Assembly (NCBI RefSeq): GCF_002210095.1
Contig: NZ_AQQR01000002.1
Span: 62,001-126,000 of the forward strand
Direction: 5' to 3'
DNA from: Marinibacterium profundimaris
GTDB taxonomy: Bacteria; Pseudomonadota; Alphaproteobacteria; Rhodobacterales; Rhodobacteraceae
Length of the DNA: 64,000 nucleotides
In this document: piece by piece, positions 9,475 to 17,742 of the stretch
Numbering within the stretch: the first letter of the stretch is position 1
How the letters are laid out: each line of letters starts with the position of its first letter
Program-made: the position numbers and the translations under genes
The notes under the pieces: generated by a model
What the model was told of the DNA's origin: nothing
Database searches by the model: none
The model's input: the letters and a program-made list of their open reading frames with translations, nothing else

Positions 9475-11394
9475 TTACTCGGCCGCGTGGCGGGCGATCA
9501 TCGGCTGCGCCGCAACCGGCAGAGACCTGCCGAGACCGTTCCGGATATCCAGCACGGTGCCATAGAACGGCGCCCCGTCGGGGTCGGTCGGCACGGTGTC
9601 GCCATGCAGCACGGCCAGAATCGCGGTGTCGGGCAGGGCTTCGCAAAGCGCGAGGTGGAAATCCACCACCGCGTCCACGTCAAGCGCCGAGGTCGCCTCG
9701 TCCAGCAGCAGGACCTTCGGCTTGGCCAGCAGGATCCGGGCCAGCACGAGCCGCTGTTTCTGCCCGCCCGAGAAGACGTTGCGCCAATTCTTGCCCTGGT
9801 GCAGATCGCGGTCGAGCGCGTTGATGAAATCGCCCAGCCCGACGCGCGACAGCACATGGGCCACGGCGATGTCGGAATGATCCTCGGGGTGGTCGGGATA
9901 GGTGACCAGCGCCTTGAGCGTGAGGCGGTCGGGGATGTCGGGCTCCTGCCCGGCGAAGAACAGGTCGGCGCCCTCGTGCAGGGTGACGCGTCCATGGCCA
10001 TAGGGCCACAGACCCGCCACCGCCTTCAGCAGCGAACTCTTGCCGCACCCGTTCTGCCCGCGCAGGTAGACCCGGTCGCCCGGCTGCAGCGCCAGGTGCG
10101 GGACCAGCACGAAGGGATCGGCATCGTGGCCGCGATGGCACAGGCCGAGATCGTCAAGCGCGAGCACCGGGCCGGTGGCCGAGCGGGCGCGTTCGAACCG
10201 GCTGACCCCGGTTTCGGCGTAGAAGCTGTGGCGCTCGGTCACGCGGTCGACGGCGCGCGCGACCTCGGTCAGGCGGGCGGCGTTGGCCTTCAGCATGGCG
10301 ATGGCTGGCATCACGTTGATGAACCACGACACGTCGCCGATCAGCTCGGCCGTAAGTTCCGACGAGGCCGCGAAATTGCGGAAGCTGAGGTTGCCGGCCA
10401 TGTAGGCGGGCAGCGCCGGAAGATAGGCGAGCAGCCGGCTGGAGAGGAAATTGTAGGTGTTGGAAAACAGCAGCATCCCGGAATCGACGCGGTTCTGCCG
10501 GCCCCAGGTCTGGTCGACATCGGCATAGAGGCGCCCGTTGATCCGGGCCTGCGCGCGTTCGCCGCGCGACGCCGCCATCTGGCTGACCCGGTTCAAGAAG
10601 GCGCCCCATTCGCCGCGCCACGCACCGTTGCGACGCTGGCGTTCGAGGTTCAGGCGTTCGATCACGCGGCCCAGCATCCAGGCGACCCATGTGATCGTGG
10701 GCACGTAGACGGCGATCAGGGCGGCGACGAGGATCGCGGTGCCGTACTCTCCGGGCACCAGGTTGACGCGCGTGGCCATTACCGGGGCAAAGGCGCCCAG
10801 CGCATCGTTCGCGGCCGCACCCCAGCGATCGAGGAAGGCGACCGGCTGCGAGCGTTCGAGGATGGCGCGCGAGATGAACCAGATCGAGGTGATCGCGCCC
10901 CACAGGCCCATCGTCAGGCCGATCAGCCCGCCGTAGAGGCCGATGGAACATTCGTCGACCCGCTGGTCCAGCGCATCCGGCAGGCGCGAGCCCGATCCGG
11001 TCTCGCTCCGGTCGCTCATCAGGTCGTAGGCGACGCGTTCGTCCCTGAGCACGGCGGCGTTGTACTGGCCCACCAGCCAGCCGCGCGCGCGGCGGTGCAG
11101 CGTGGCCGAGACGAAATGCCGAAGGGCGACGCCGCACATGCGGGCGAAGAAGATCGCGAAGAAGGCCATCGCCGCCAGCAGCACGACCCGTACCGGATCG
11201 GCGCCCAGGGTGCCCGAGTGGAATTCGGCCAGCGAGGCGATGAAATCCGCGCTGGCCATCGCCGTCCAGACGGAGGCCTTGCTGAGAAGGGTCGTCAACC
11301 CCATCACGACGGCAGAAAGAAACCATGCCTCTTTCCAGCGGTCCGAGACCCAGTAGGCGCCCAGAAGCCCCCAGAAACCGGTCAACTTGCCCAT
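9475..11394 (-). CDS. SbmA/BacA-like (ABCD-type) ABC transporter with fused ATPase
   Basis: The 639-residue protein has an N-terminal membrane domain with about six hydrophobic segments and a C-terminal ATPase. The ATPase shows Walker A GQNGCGKSS, signature FSGGQKQRLVLAR and Walker B KVLLLDEATSALD. The membrane part resembles the SbmA/BacA/YddA group (including NRVDSGMLLFSNTYNF and NLSFRNFAASSEL-like blocks), which moves peptides or very-long-chain fatty acyl groups. The ATG at 11394 was chosen because the longer frame to 11580 adds a non-hydrophobic leader. It follows the GH3 gene's strand across a gap of about 90 bases. Its substrate is unknown, and a link to glucans would be inference from position. 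Confidence 0.85.
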   Translation of the reverse strand: MGKLTGFWGLLGAYWVSDRWKEAWFLSAVVMGLTTLLSKASVWTAMASADFIASLAEFHSGTLGADPVRVVLLAAMAFFAIFFARMCGVALRHFVSATLHRRARGWLVGQYNAAVLRDERVAYDLMSDRSETGSGSRLPDALDQRVDECSIGLYGGLIGLTMGLWGAITSIWFISRAILERSQPVAFLDRWGAAANDALGAFAPVMATRVNLVPGEYGTAILVAALIAVYVPTITWVAWMLGRVIERLNLERQRRNGAWRGEWGAFLNRVSQMAASRGERAQARINGRLYADVDQTWGRQNRVDSGMLLFSNTYNFLSSRLLAYLPALPAYMAGNLSFRNFAASSELTAELIGDVSWFINVMPAIAMLKANAARLTEVARAVDRVTERHSFYAETGVSRFERARSATGPVLALDDLGLCHRGHDADPFVLVPHLALQPGDRVYLRGQNGCGKSSLLKAVAGLWPYGHGRVTLHEGADLFFAGQEPDIPDRLTLKALVTYPDHPEDHSDIAVAHVLSRVGLGDFINALDRDLHQGKNWRNVFSGGQKQRLVLARILLAKPKVLLLDEATSALDVDAVVDFHLALCEALPDTAILAVLHGDTVPTDPDGAPFYGTVLDIRNGLGRSLPVAAQPMIARHAAE

Positions 11395-12195
11395 CTCGCA
11401 TGCCCCATTTCGCAGGCGGAGTCTTCCCGGGCCCAGACAACATATCGTCGTTGAAGGCCTGACGCACCGCTTTATGTAGAAGTCCTGACGGGCGTTTTTG
11501 CCTTGTTCCGGCAGCTCGATTTGTACCCGTGAGACAAAGCCTAACCGATGGAATCGTCGGCGGTAAACCGCCTGATGCAAATTGTCGGGAACTTTTGCCG
11601 CGTGGACCGCGTTTCCCCGACGGCAATATCGCGCCGTGATTCGCCCGAATCACGCGCCGCACTTGTCGCAGGACAAGACCGCGCCTGCCGTCTGCGGCGG
11701 GTGCCGGTCCGGGGAAAGTCCGACGGGCCGGGAACTTGCCCCTCTCGTGCGGTCGCGCCGACGCCCGGGGCGCTGCAATCGGGCAGGATGGCGGGTCGTC
11801 TCAGGACAAGACGGGATTGTGGCCTCAGGATCACGTCAAAATCATCGGCACCCGGGCACGGTTTGGCGGTTGAGCCGGCCCGTCAGGGAGGATCCGGGCC
11901 CTGTCCGTGCCAAGATCTGCCGCGAATCACCCGGGGGCTTGACCCGCTCCCCGACTTTGTTCGGCCCCCCGATCACCCCGGAGCACCCGCGCAACCGCCC
12001 TGCAGTGCAGCAAATCCTGCTGCAGCGCGGCACGACAGCGCGGAGAGCGTGGCGGGCATTCCCACGAGCCGATCCCTGGTGCAGTCTTGGACAGGAGTGG
12101 GAACAGGCCGCGCCCCCGGCGGCCGGTGAGGCCGGCGTTTCGTCCGCCTCCGACGTGGGGGCCTGCCCTTCCCGCGCGGCGAAGACGAGGGTCCC
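11395..12195. other. 800-bp intergenic region between divergent ABC and V-ATPase genes
   Basis: No frame here looks like a protein; the open frames lack recognisable domains and overlap each other. It must hold the promoters for both directions. Visible structure is limited to a perfect dyad at 11635-11654 and a small hairpin at 12006-12024 (TGCAGCA, five-base loop, TGCTGCA). A weak ribosome-binding sequence ACGAGGG precedes the V-ATPase B subunit. Confidence 0.6.
11635..11654. promoter_or_regulatory. Perfect 9-bp dyad, candidate operator
   Basis: CGTGATTCG at 11635-11643 is followed by CC and then its exact reverse complement CGAATCACG at 11646-11654. A two-base centre is too tight for an RNA hairpin, so a dimeric repressor or activator site is more plausible. 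It lies 240 bases from the ABC gene start and 540 bases from the V-ATPase operon. Confidence 0.35.
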
Positions 12196-13557
12196 ATGTC
12201 CCAGGGTTTGCTTAGCTACACGCGCGTGCTGGAGATCGTCGGCGACACGCTGAAGGTCCGGGTGCCCGGCACGGGCGCGAGCGGCCCGGCGGTGCGCTTC
12301 GGGGATCTCGCAATGATCCGCAGCATCGACGGGCAGTCATCGCTGGCGCAGGTGATCTTCATCGACCGGGACGTGGTCACGCTGCAGGTGTTTTCCGGGA
12401 CGAAGGGTGTTTCCACCGGGGCCTCGGCGACGTTCCTGGGGCATGCGATGCAGGCGCCCTATTCCGGCAATATCCTGGGCCGGGTGATGGATGGCACCGG
12501 GCAGCCGATCGACGGCGGGCCCGAACTGACGTCGGAGCCGAAGGTGACGATCGGCGGGCCGTCGGTGAACCCGGCGGAGCGGATCGTGCCCAGGCACATG
12601 ATCCGCACGGACGTGCCGATGATCGACCTGTTCAACTGCCTGGTGGAAAGCCAGAAGATCCCGATCTTCTCGGTCTCGGGTGAAAGCTATAACCCGTTCC
12701 TGGCGCGGATCGGGATCCAGGCGGATGCGGATATCGTGGTCTTTGGCGGGCTGGGGCTGGTGTTCGACGATTACCACACCTTCCGGCAGGCCTTCGAGGA
12801 TGCCGGGGTTTTCGCGCGCACCGTGATGCTGGTGAACCAGGCCTCGGACCCGCTGGTCGAACGGCTGCTGGTGCCCGACATGGCGCTGGCCGTGGCCGAA
12901 CGCTTCGCTGTCGAGGAAGGCAAGCGCGTGCTGGTTCTGCTGACCGACATGACCGCCTATGCCGACGCGATGAAGGAGGTCGGCATCAGCCAGGAGCGCG
13001 TGCCGTCCAACCGGGGTTACATGGGCGATCTGTATAGCCAGCTGGCGCGGCGGTACGAAAAGGCCTGCGATTTCGCGCGTGGCGGGTCGGTGACAATCCT
13101 GACGGTGACGACGATGCCCGGGGGCGACGTGACCCACCCGGTGCCGGACAACACCGGCTATATAACCGAAGGCCAGATCTATCTGCATTCGGGGGAGATC
13201 GACCCGTTCGGCAGCCTGTCGCGGCTGAAGCAGAACGTCATCGGCAAGGTCACGCGCGAGGATCACGGGCAGATCATGAACACGATGATCCGCTTCTATT
13301 CCGAAAGCCGCGATGCCGCGCAGAAACAGGCGATGGCCTTTGACCTGTCGGCCTATGACGAACAGCTGCTGAAGTTCGGGCGTCTGTTCCGGTCGCGGTT
13401 CATGGGGATCGACGTGTCGATGCCGCTGGAAGAGGCGCTGGATCTGTGCTGGCAGACGCTGGCCGAATGTTTCCGCCGCGAACAGCTGCTGATGCGCGAG
13501 ACGCTGGTGGAAAAGTATTTCCCGGAGCAGGGCGATGGCACGGTTGCAGCTGAATAA
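12196..13557 (+). CDS. atpB: V-type ATPase subunit B
   Basis: The 453-residue product is the non-catalytic nucleotide-binding subunit of a V/A-type ATPase. It has the B-subunit blocks NILGRVMDGTGQPIDGG, PMIDLFNCLVESQKIPIFSVSGESYN (no intact P-loop, as expected), VLVLLTDMTAYADA, VPSNRGYMGDLYSQLA and PDNTGYITEGQIYL. It alternates with subunit A in the A3B3 head. A ribosome-binding sequence ACGAGGG precedes the ATG. It is the first gene of the cluster, whereas compact V-ATPase operons of spirochaetes and chlamydiae start with E. Its 3' end overlaps subunit D by 23 bases. Confidence 0.95.
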   Translation: MSQGLLSYTRVLEIVGDTLKVRVPGTGASGPAVRFGDLAMIRSIDGQSSLAQVIFIDRDVVTLQVFSGTKGVSTGASATFLGHAMQAPYSGNILGRVMDGTGQPIDGGPELTSEPKVTIGGPSVNPAERIVPRHMIRTDVPMIDLFNCLVESQKIPIFSVSGESYNPFLARIGIQADADIVVFGGLGLVFDDYHTFRQAFEDAGVFARTVMLVNQASDPLVERLLVPDMALAVAERFAVEEGKRVLVLLTDMTAYADAMKEVGISQERVPSNRGYMGDLYSQLARRYEKACDFARGGSVTILTVTTMPGGDVTHPVPDNTGYITEGQIYLHSGEIDPFGSLSRLKQNVIGKVTREDHGQIMNTMIRFYSESRDAAQKQAMAFDLSAYDEQLLKFGRLFRSRFMGIDVSMPLEEALDLCWQTLAECFRREQLLMRETLVEKYFPEQGDGTVAAE

Positions 13558-14131
13558 ATCCGCGCTGGCGCGGGAAAGCGCGCAGCTGAAGACCTATGAG
13601 AGGTTCCTGCCCTCGCTGGACCTGAAGCGGCAGCAGCTGATGGCGACCCGCGCGCAAGCCCGGGCCGAGGCGGCGGCGCTTCAGGCGCGTGTGGACGATG
13701 TGGCCCGGCGGGTGGGCCGCGAGGTGCCGATGCTGGCCAATGACGACATCGACCTGGACGGGCTGGTAAAGCTGGGCGAGGTGACGGTCACGACCGAGAA
13801 CGTCGTCGGCGTCATGCTGCCCCGGCTCGACCGCGTCGAAGTGATCGTGCATCCCTATTCTCCGCTGGCCAAGCCGCAATGGGTCGACACCGTCGCCGCC
13901 CTTCTGCGCGAGACGCTGGAACTGCGGCTGCGGCTGCAGGTGGCGCAGCGGCGGCTGGCCGAGCTGGACGCGGCGGTGGCCACGATCACCCAGCGCGTGA
14001 ACCTCTTCGACAAGGTGCTGATCCCCAACGCGCGGGCCAATATCCGCAGGATCCGCGTCTATCTCTCGGACGAGGAGATGCAGGCGGTGGTACGGTCCAA
14101 GATCTCCAAGCGGAAGCGGGCCGCGACATGA
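13535..14131 (+). CDS. atpD: V-type ATPase subunit D
   Basis: This 198-residue, charged and largely helical protein matches V-ATPase subunit D, the central rotor shaft. The N-terminus (LNKSALARESAQLKTYERFLPSL) and C-terminus (VNLFDKVLIPNARANIRRIRVYLSDEEM) are the long coiled-coil ends that insert in the A3B3 head; the second carries the conserved NALE/NARA-like motif. It overlaps subunit B upstream and subunit I downstream (ATGA). No separate F subunit, its usual rotor partner, is found in the operon. Confidence 0.9.
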   Translation: MARLQLNKSALARESAQLKTYERFLPSLDLKRQQLMATRAQARAEAAALQARVDDVARRVGREVPMLANDDIDLDGLVKLGEVTVTTENVVGVMLPRLDRVEVIVHPYSPLAKPQWVDTVAALLRETLELRLRLQVAQRRLAELDAAVATITQRVNLFDKVLIPNARANIRRIRVYLSDEEMQAVVRSKISKRKRAAT

Positions 14132-15924
14132 GCATCGCGCGCCTGCAGAAGCTGAGCGTGGTCGGACCGCAGGCGGAGGAACGCCCGGCGCTGGAGGCGC
14201 TGCAGGACCTGGGCTGCATGCATCTGCTGCCGCTGGCCCCGCCCCCGGATCAGCCCGAGGACGTGCCGGACCGCGGCGCCAAGGCGGCCCTGCAGGCGCT
14301 GCGCTTCCTGTCGGAACTGCCCGATCCCCGGCGTCAGCTGCGGCGCGATCCCGATTTCGACATCCTGACTTTCGTGCCCCGCGTGCTGGACCTGCGCGAC
14401 CGCCTGCGCGAGACCGGCGACCGGCGCGATTTCCTGGCCCACCGCATTTCCGAGGTCACGCCCTGGGGCGACCTGATCTTCCCGCCGAGGGAAGAGCTCG
14501 CCGGGCTGCACCTGTGGTTCTACAAGCTGCCGCTGAAAGAACGTGCGGCACTGGAGACGCTGGAGATCCCCTGGCAGATCGTCCATCGCGACAGCCGCTT
14601 TCATTATGTCGTGCTGATCGCCCATGACGAACCCGATCCGGCGCTGCTGCCGGTACCGCGCACCCATACGGGCGCGCTGCCGGTGTCCGAACTGCAGGCG
14701 CAGCTGGAAGAGACCGAGATCGAGCTGGAGGAGCTCGCTGCCGAGCGCCATGGGCTGACCCGCTACCTCGACCTGATGCGGGAGCGGATGTCGCTGGCCG
14801 AAACCCGGGCCGAGCTGGATTATGCCCGCAGGCAGGTGCTGCACGATGACGGGCTCTTTGCCGTGCAGGGCTGGGTGCCCGAGGACCGGATCGGCGCCGT
14901 GGGAGAGGCGGCCCAAAGGCTGGGCCTGGCGATGCTGACCGAGCCGCCCGCAGGGCAGGACACGCCGCCGACCCTGCTGAAGCAGCCCGAGATGCGCGGC
15001 GCCGGCCGCGACCTGGCGCTGTTCTACCAGGTGCCGGGATACCGCGACTGGGATCCGACGATCCTCGTGACCGTGTCCTTCGCGGTCTTCTTCGCGATGA
15101 TCGTGGCCGATGCGGGATATGGCATGGTGATCGCGCTGATCACCGGGGCGCTCTGGGGGCGGCTGGGCGCCACGCCGCACAGCCGGTCGTGGCGCCGGAT
15201 GATCGGGATCGTGGCCGCGGCGACCATCCTGTTCGGCGTGCTGATCGGCAGCTACTTCGGCTATCCGCTGCCCGCCTCTTCGCCGCTGATGCGGCTGAAG
15301 ATCATGGATATCGACGATTTCGGGACGATGATGACCCTGTCGATCGTCATCGGCGTGCTGCATCTGGTGCTGGCCAACCTGCTGGGCGCCCGGACCCGGT
15401 GGGGCAGCACCACGGCCTATGCGAGCCTTGGCTGGTGCGTTGTGCTGATCGGCGGGCTCGGGGTCTGGCTGGCGGATCCCGGCACCGCCCTGCGCGTCGG
15501 CTCGGCCGGGCTGGCGGGCGCCGGGCTGCTGGCGATCCTGGCCTTTTCCAGCGATCAGCCGCTCGATTCCCCGAAAGGCTGGTTCTGGCGCGCGGCCGGC
15601 GGCCTGCAGGGGCTGGCCGGGGCCATGGGGGCCTTTGGCGATGTCCTGTCCTACATGCGGCTCTTCGCGCTGGGGCTGGCCTCGGCCTCTCTGGCGCTGA
15701 CGTTCAACGATCTTGCCGGACAGGTGCGCGACGCGGTGCCGGGGCTGGGCCTGCTGCTGGCGCTGATGATCCTGGTGGTGGGCCATACGCTGAACTTCGG
15801 CCTCGCCCTGATGAGCGGCGTCGTCCACGGGCTGCGGCTCAATTACATCGAGTTCTTCAAATGGGGGCTGACCGGCGAAGGCACCGCCTTCCGCCCGTTC
15901 GCACGCAAGGAGGTTCAGGAATGA
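14128..15924 (+). CDS. atpI: V-type ATPase subunit I (a subunit)
   Basis: The 598-residue protein has the two-part structure of subunit I. The N-terminal cytoplasmic half carries two charged helical arms (around residues 70-100 and 185-240). The C-terminal half has about seven membrane segments, starting near VTVSFAVFFAMIVADAGYGM. The membrane half includes GDVLSYMRLFALGLASASLALTFN and LMILVVGHTLNFGLALMSGVVHGLRLNYIEFF-like segments that line the ion channel. The start is fixed by ATGA overlap with subunit D. It couples rotation of the K ring to ion flow and anchors the peripheral stalk. Confidence 0.92.
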   Translation: MSIARLQKLSVVGPQAEERPALEALQDLGCMHLLPLAPPPDQPEDVPDRGAKAALQALRFLSELPDPRRQLRRDPDFDILTFVPRVLDLRDRLRETGDRRDFLAHRISEVTPWGDLIFPPREELAGLHLWFYKLPLKERAALETLEIPWQIVHRDSRFHYVVLIAHDEPDPALLPVPRTHTGALPVSELQAQLEETEIELEELAAERHGLTRYLDLMRERMSLAETRAELDYARRQVLHDDGLFAVQGWVPEDRIGAVGEAAQRLGLAMLTEPPAGQDTPPTLLKQPEMRGAGRDLALFYQVPGYRDWDPTILVTVSFAVFFAMIVADAGYGMVIALITGALWGRLGATPHSRSWRRMIGIVAAATILFGVLIGSYFGYPLPASSPLMRLKIMDIDDFGTMMTLSIVIGVLHLVLANLLGARTRWGSTTAYASLGWCVVLIGGLGVWLADPGTALRVGSAGLAGAGLLAILAFSSDQPLDSPKGWFWRAAGGLQGLAGAMGAFGDVLSYMRLFALGLASASLALTFNDLAGQVRDAVPGLGLLLALMILVVGHTLNFGLALMSGVVHGLRLNYIEFFKWGLTGEGTAFRPFARKEVQE

Positions 15925-16367
15925 ACGAACTGGTACTGACACTCGGCTGGCTCGGGATCTATGCGCCCGTGGCCCTGGGCGCCGCGGCCAGCGCCATCGG
16001 CTGTTCCATCGCAGGCCAGGCCAGCATCGGCGCGATGCTGGAGACCGAGGGCGGCTATGGCCGTTTCGTCGGGATCTCGGCCCTGCCCTCGACCATGGTG
16101 ATCTATGGCATCGTCATCATGTTCACCCTCAACCGCGAGGTCACGCCAGCCAATGCCGGGGGGCTTTTTGGCGTGGGCTTCATGTCGGCGATCTCACTTT
16201 ATTACACCGGCCTCTGGCAGGGCCGCGCCTGCGCCAGCGCGATCAACGCGGCCAAGGAGAAGCCCGAGATCTTCGGCCTGTCGCTGGCACCCGCGGCGAT
16301 CATCGAAGGCTTCGCCGTCTTCGCCTTTGTCTTCGCCCTGGTGATCAGCGCGGGGATCCCGTCATGA
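15921..16367 (+). CDS. atpK: V-type ATPase subunit K (membrane proteolipid)
   Basis: This 148-residue protein has four membrane segments in two hairpins, as in duplicated 16-kDa V-type proteolipids. The ion-carrying glutamate is E129 in helix 4 (APAAIIEGF). The equivalent position in helix 2 is not acidic, as is usual for this form. Compared from memory with Enterococcus NtpK, the LPxT motif (55-58) and the WQGR glutamine (Q100) are kept, but the second sodium-ligand glutamine after the threonine is M59. It overlaps the genes on both sides by ATGA. Sodium or proton specificity is open. Confidence 0.93.
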   Translation: MNELVLTLGWLGIYAPVALGAAASAIGCSIAGQASIGAMLETEGGYGRFVGISALPSTMVIYGIVIMFTLNREVTPANAGGLFGVGFMSAISLYYTGLWQGRACASAINAAKEKPEIFGLSLAPAAIIEGFAVFAFVFALVISAGIPS

Positions 16368-17038
16368 CCGAAGCCACGGCAAAGGGCGTCGACGCGCTGA
16401 TCGCGCGGCTGAGGGACGACGGCGTCGCCGCCGGACGGGCCGAGGCCGCGCGGCTGATCGCCGAGGCAAAGGCGGAGGCGGCCGAGATCCGCGAGACCGC
16501 CCGCGCCGAGGCCGAGCGCCACCGGGCGCAGGTCAGGGACGAGGCCGACACCTACCGCGCCGCCGGGGAACAGGCGCTGGACACCGCCATGCGCGACGCG
16601 GTGCTGCGGATGAAGGCCGGCGTGGAAAGCCAGCTGCGCGATCACGTGCAGCGGCTGGTCAGCGCCTGTCTCGCCGACGAGGACCTGTTGAAACGCATGA
16701 TCCTGGAGGTGGCCGGCGTCATGCGGGCCGAGGCGCAGTCGGGCGACACGGTCGAGGTGATCCTGCCGCCCGCCGTACTTGGCCCCGAGCAGATCCGCGA
16801 ACAGGCCGGCGACATCCGCTCGGGCGAGCTGACGCAATACGTGCTGGGCCTGACCGGCGAGATGCTGCGCGGGGGCGTGACCCTGCATGCGGGTGACGAG
16901 GGGCAAAGCGGCATCCGCCTGCGGGTGCAGGACGGCGCGGTCGAGATCGACCTGACCGACACGGCCATCGCCGCGCTGCTGCTGGAGCACATGCAGCCCC
17001 GCTTTCGCGCCGTGCTCGAAGGCGTGATCCGGAGCTGA
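16364..17038 (+). CDS. atpE: V-type ATPase subunit E (peripheral stalk)
   Basis: The 224-residue product starts with a long alanine- and glutamate-rich helix (residues 1-75) that would form the peripheral stalk coiled coil. It ends in a mixed domain finishing LEHMQPRFRAVLEGVIRS, as in subunit E. The call rests on this pattern, on length and on its place between K and the DUF2764 gene. It overlaps the K stop by ATGA. In spirochaete-type operons E is the first gene, while here it is fifth. Confidence 0.82.
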   Translation: MTEATAKGVDALIARLRDDGVAAGRAEAARLIAEAKAEAAEIRETARAEAERHRAQVRDEADTYRAAGEQALDTAMRDAVLRMKAGVESQLRDHVQRLVSACLADEDLLKRMILEVAGVMRAEAQSGDTVEVILPPAVLGPEQIREQAGDIRSGELTQYVLGLTGEMLRGGVTLHAGDEGQSGIRLRVQDGAVEIDLTDTAIAALLLEHMQPRFRAVLEGVIRS

Positions 17039-17042
17039 GCCC

Positions 17043-17738
17043 TTGTTCGACCGTCCCTCCGACCCGGATGCCTATGTCACGCTGATGGCGAGCCTGCCCG
17101 ACAGCGAGCGCCTCTTCGTGGCCAAGCGCCCGCCCCTGTCACGCCTGCGGCTGGACCGGCGGCTGAAGGCGCTGGCGCCCGAGGATGCCGAAACGCTGCG
17201 GCTGATGGAGGAGGCGCTGGCGCTGCGGCACTACCGGCTGGACACCGAGGATGCCGAGGTGACGCGCCGCGCGCGCCGCGCGATGGATCACGTGACCCAG
17301 CCCGCGCTGCGGGCGATCTTGCGCGACCGGATGGAGATCCGGACCGTGATCGCAGCACTCCGCCGTCGCCGCGCGGGCGAGGCGCCGCCGCCGCCCGGCT
17401 GGGGCCATGGCCGTTTCTCCCGGCGCATCATCGCCCACTGGGCCGAACCGACCTTCGGGCTGGACCCGGTCTTTCCCTGGCTGCGCGAGGCGCATGGCCT
17501 GCTGGAACAGGACGATGCCCTGGGTTTCGAACGGCTGGTCCTGACCGTGACCGAACGCCTGATGCGGCGTCACGGGGCGGGGCATGATTTCGATATCGAG
17601 GCCGTGGTCATCTATGTCCTGACCTGGAACATCTACGACCGCTGGGCCCGCACCAACGCCGAAGCCGCATCGCGGCGGTTCAACGCGCTGGCCGAGGCCG
17701 CCCTCGCCGGCCACGACGCGCAACTTGCAAAGAGCTGA
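17043..17738 (+). CDS. DUF2764-family V-ATPase accessory protein (possible C-subunit analogue)
   Basis: This 231-residue charged protein begins YVTLMASLPD after a few residues and resembles the DUF2764 proteins encoded between E and A in compact bacterial V-ATPase operons. There it may replace the missing C subunit that links rotor and membrane ring; that role is inference. Conserved-looking parts are the LPxL opening, the IIAHWAEPTFGLDPVFPWL stretch (read in two halves) and the C-terminal EAVVIYVLTWNIYDRW. The start is TTG at 17043, nine bases after a GGAG. The first in-frame ATG at 17082-17084 would remove the family-like opening. Confidence 0.8.
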   Translation: MFDRPSDPDAYVTLMASLPDSERLFVAKRPPLSRLRLDRRLKALAPEDAETLRLMEEALALRHYRLDTEDAEVTRRARRAMDHVTQPALRAILRDRMEIRTVIAALRRRRAGEAPPPPGWGHGRFSRRIIAHWAEPTFGLDPVFPWLREAHGLLEQDDALGFERLVLTVTERLMRRHGAGHDFDIEAVVIYVLTWNIYDRWARTNAEAASRRFNALAEAALAGHDAQLAKS

Positions 17739-17742
17739 GACC

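Noticed and set aside
11548-12253. Two overlapping frames (193 and 223 codons) in the ABC/V-ATPase gap
   Set aside because: They overlap in different frames, one runs into the V-ATPase B gene, and neither shows domain features.
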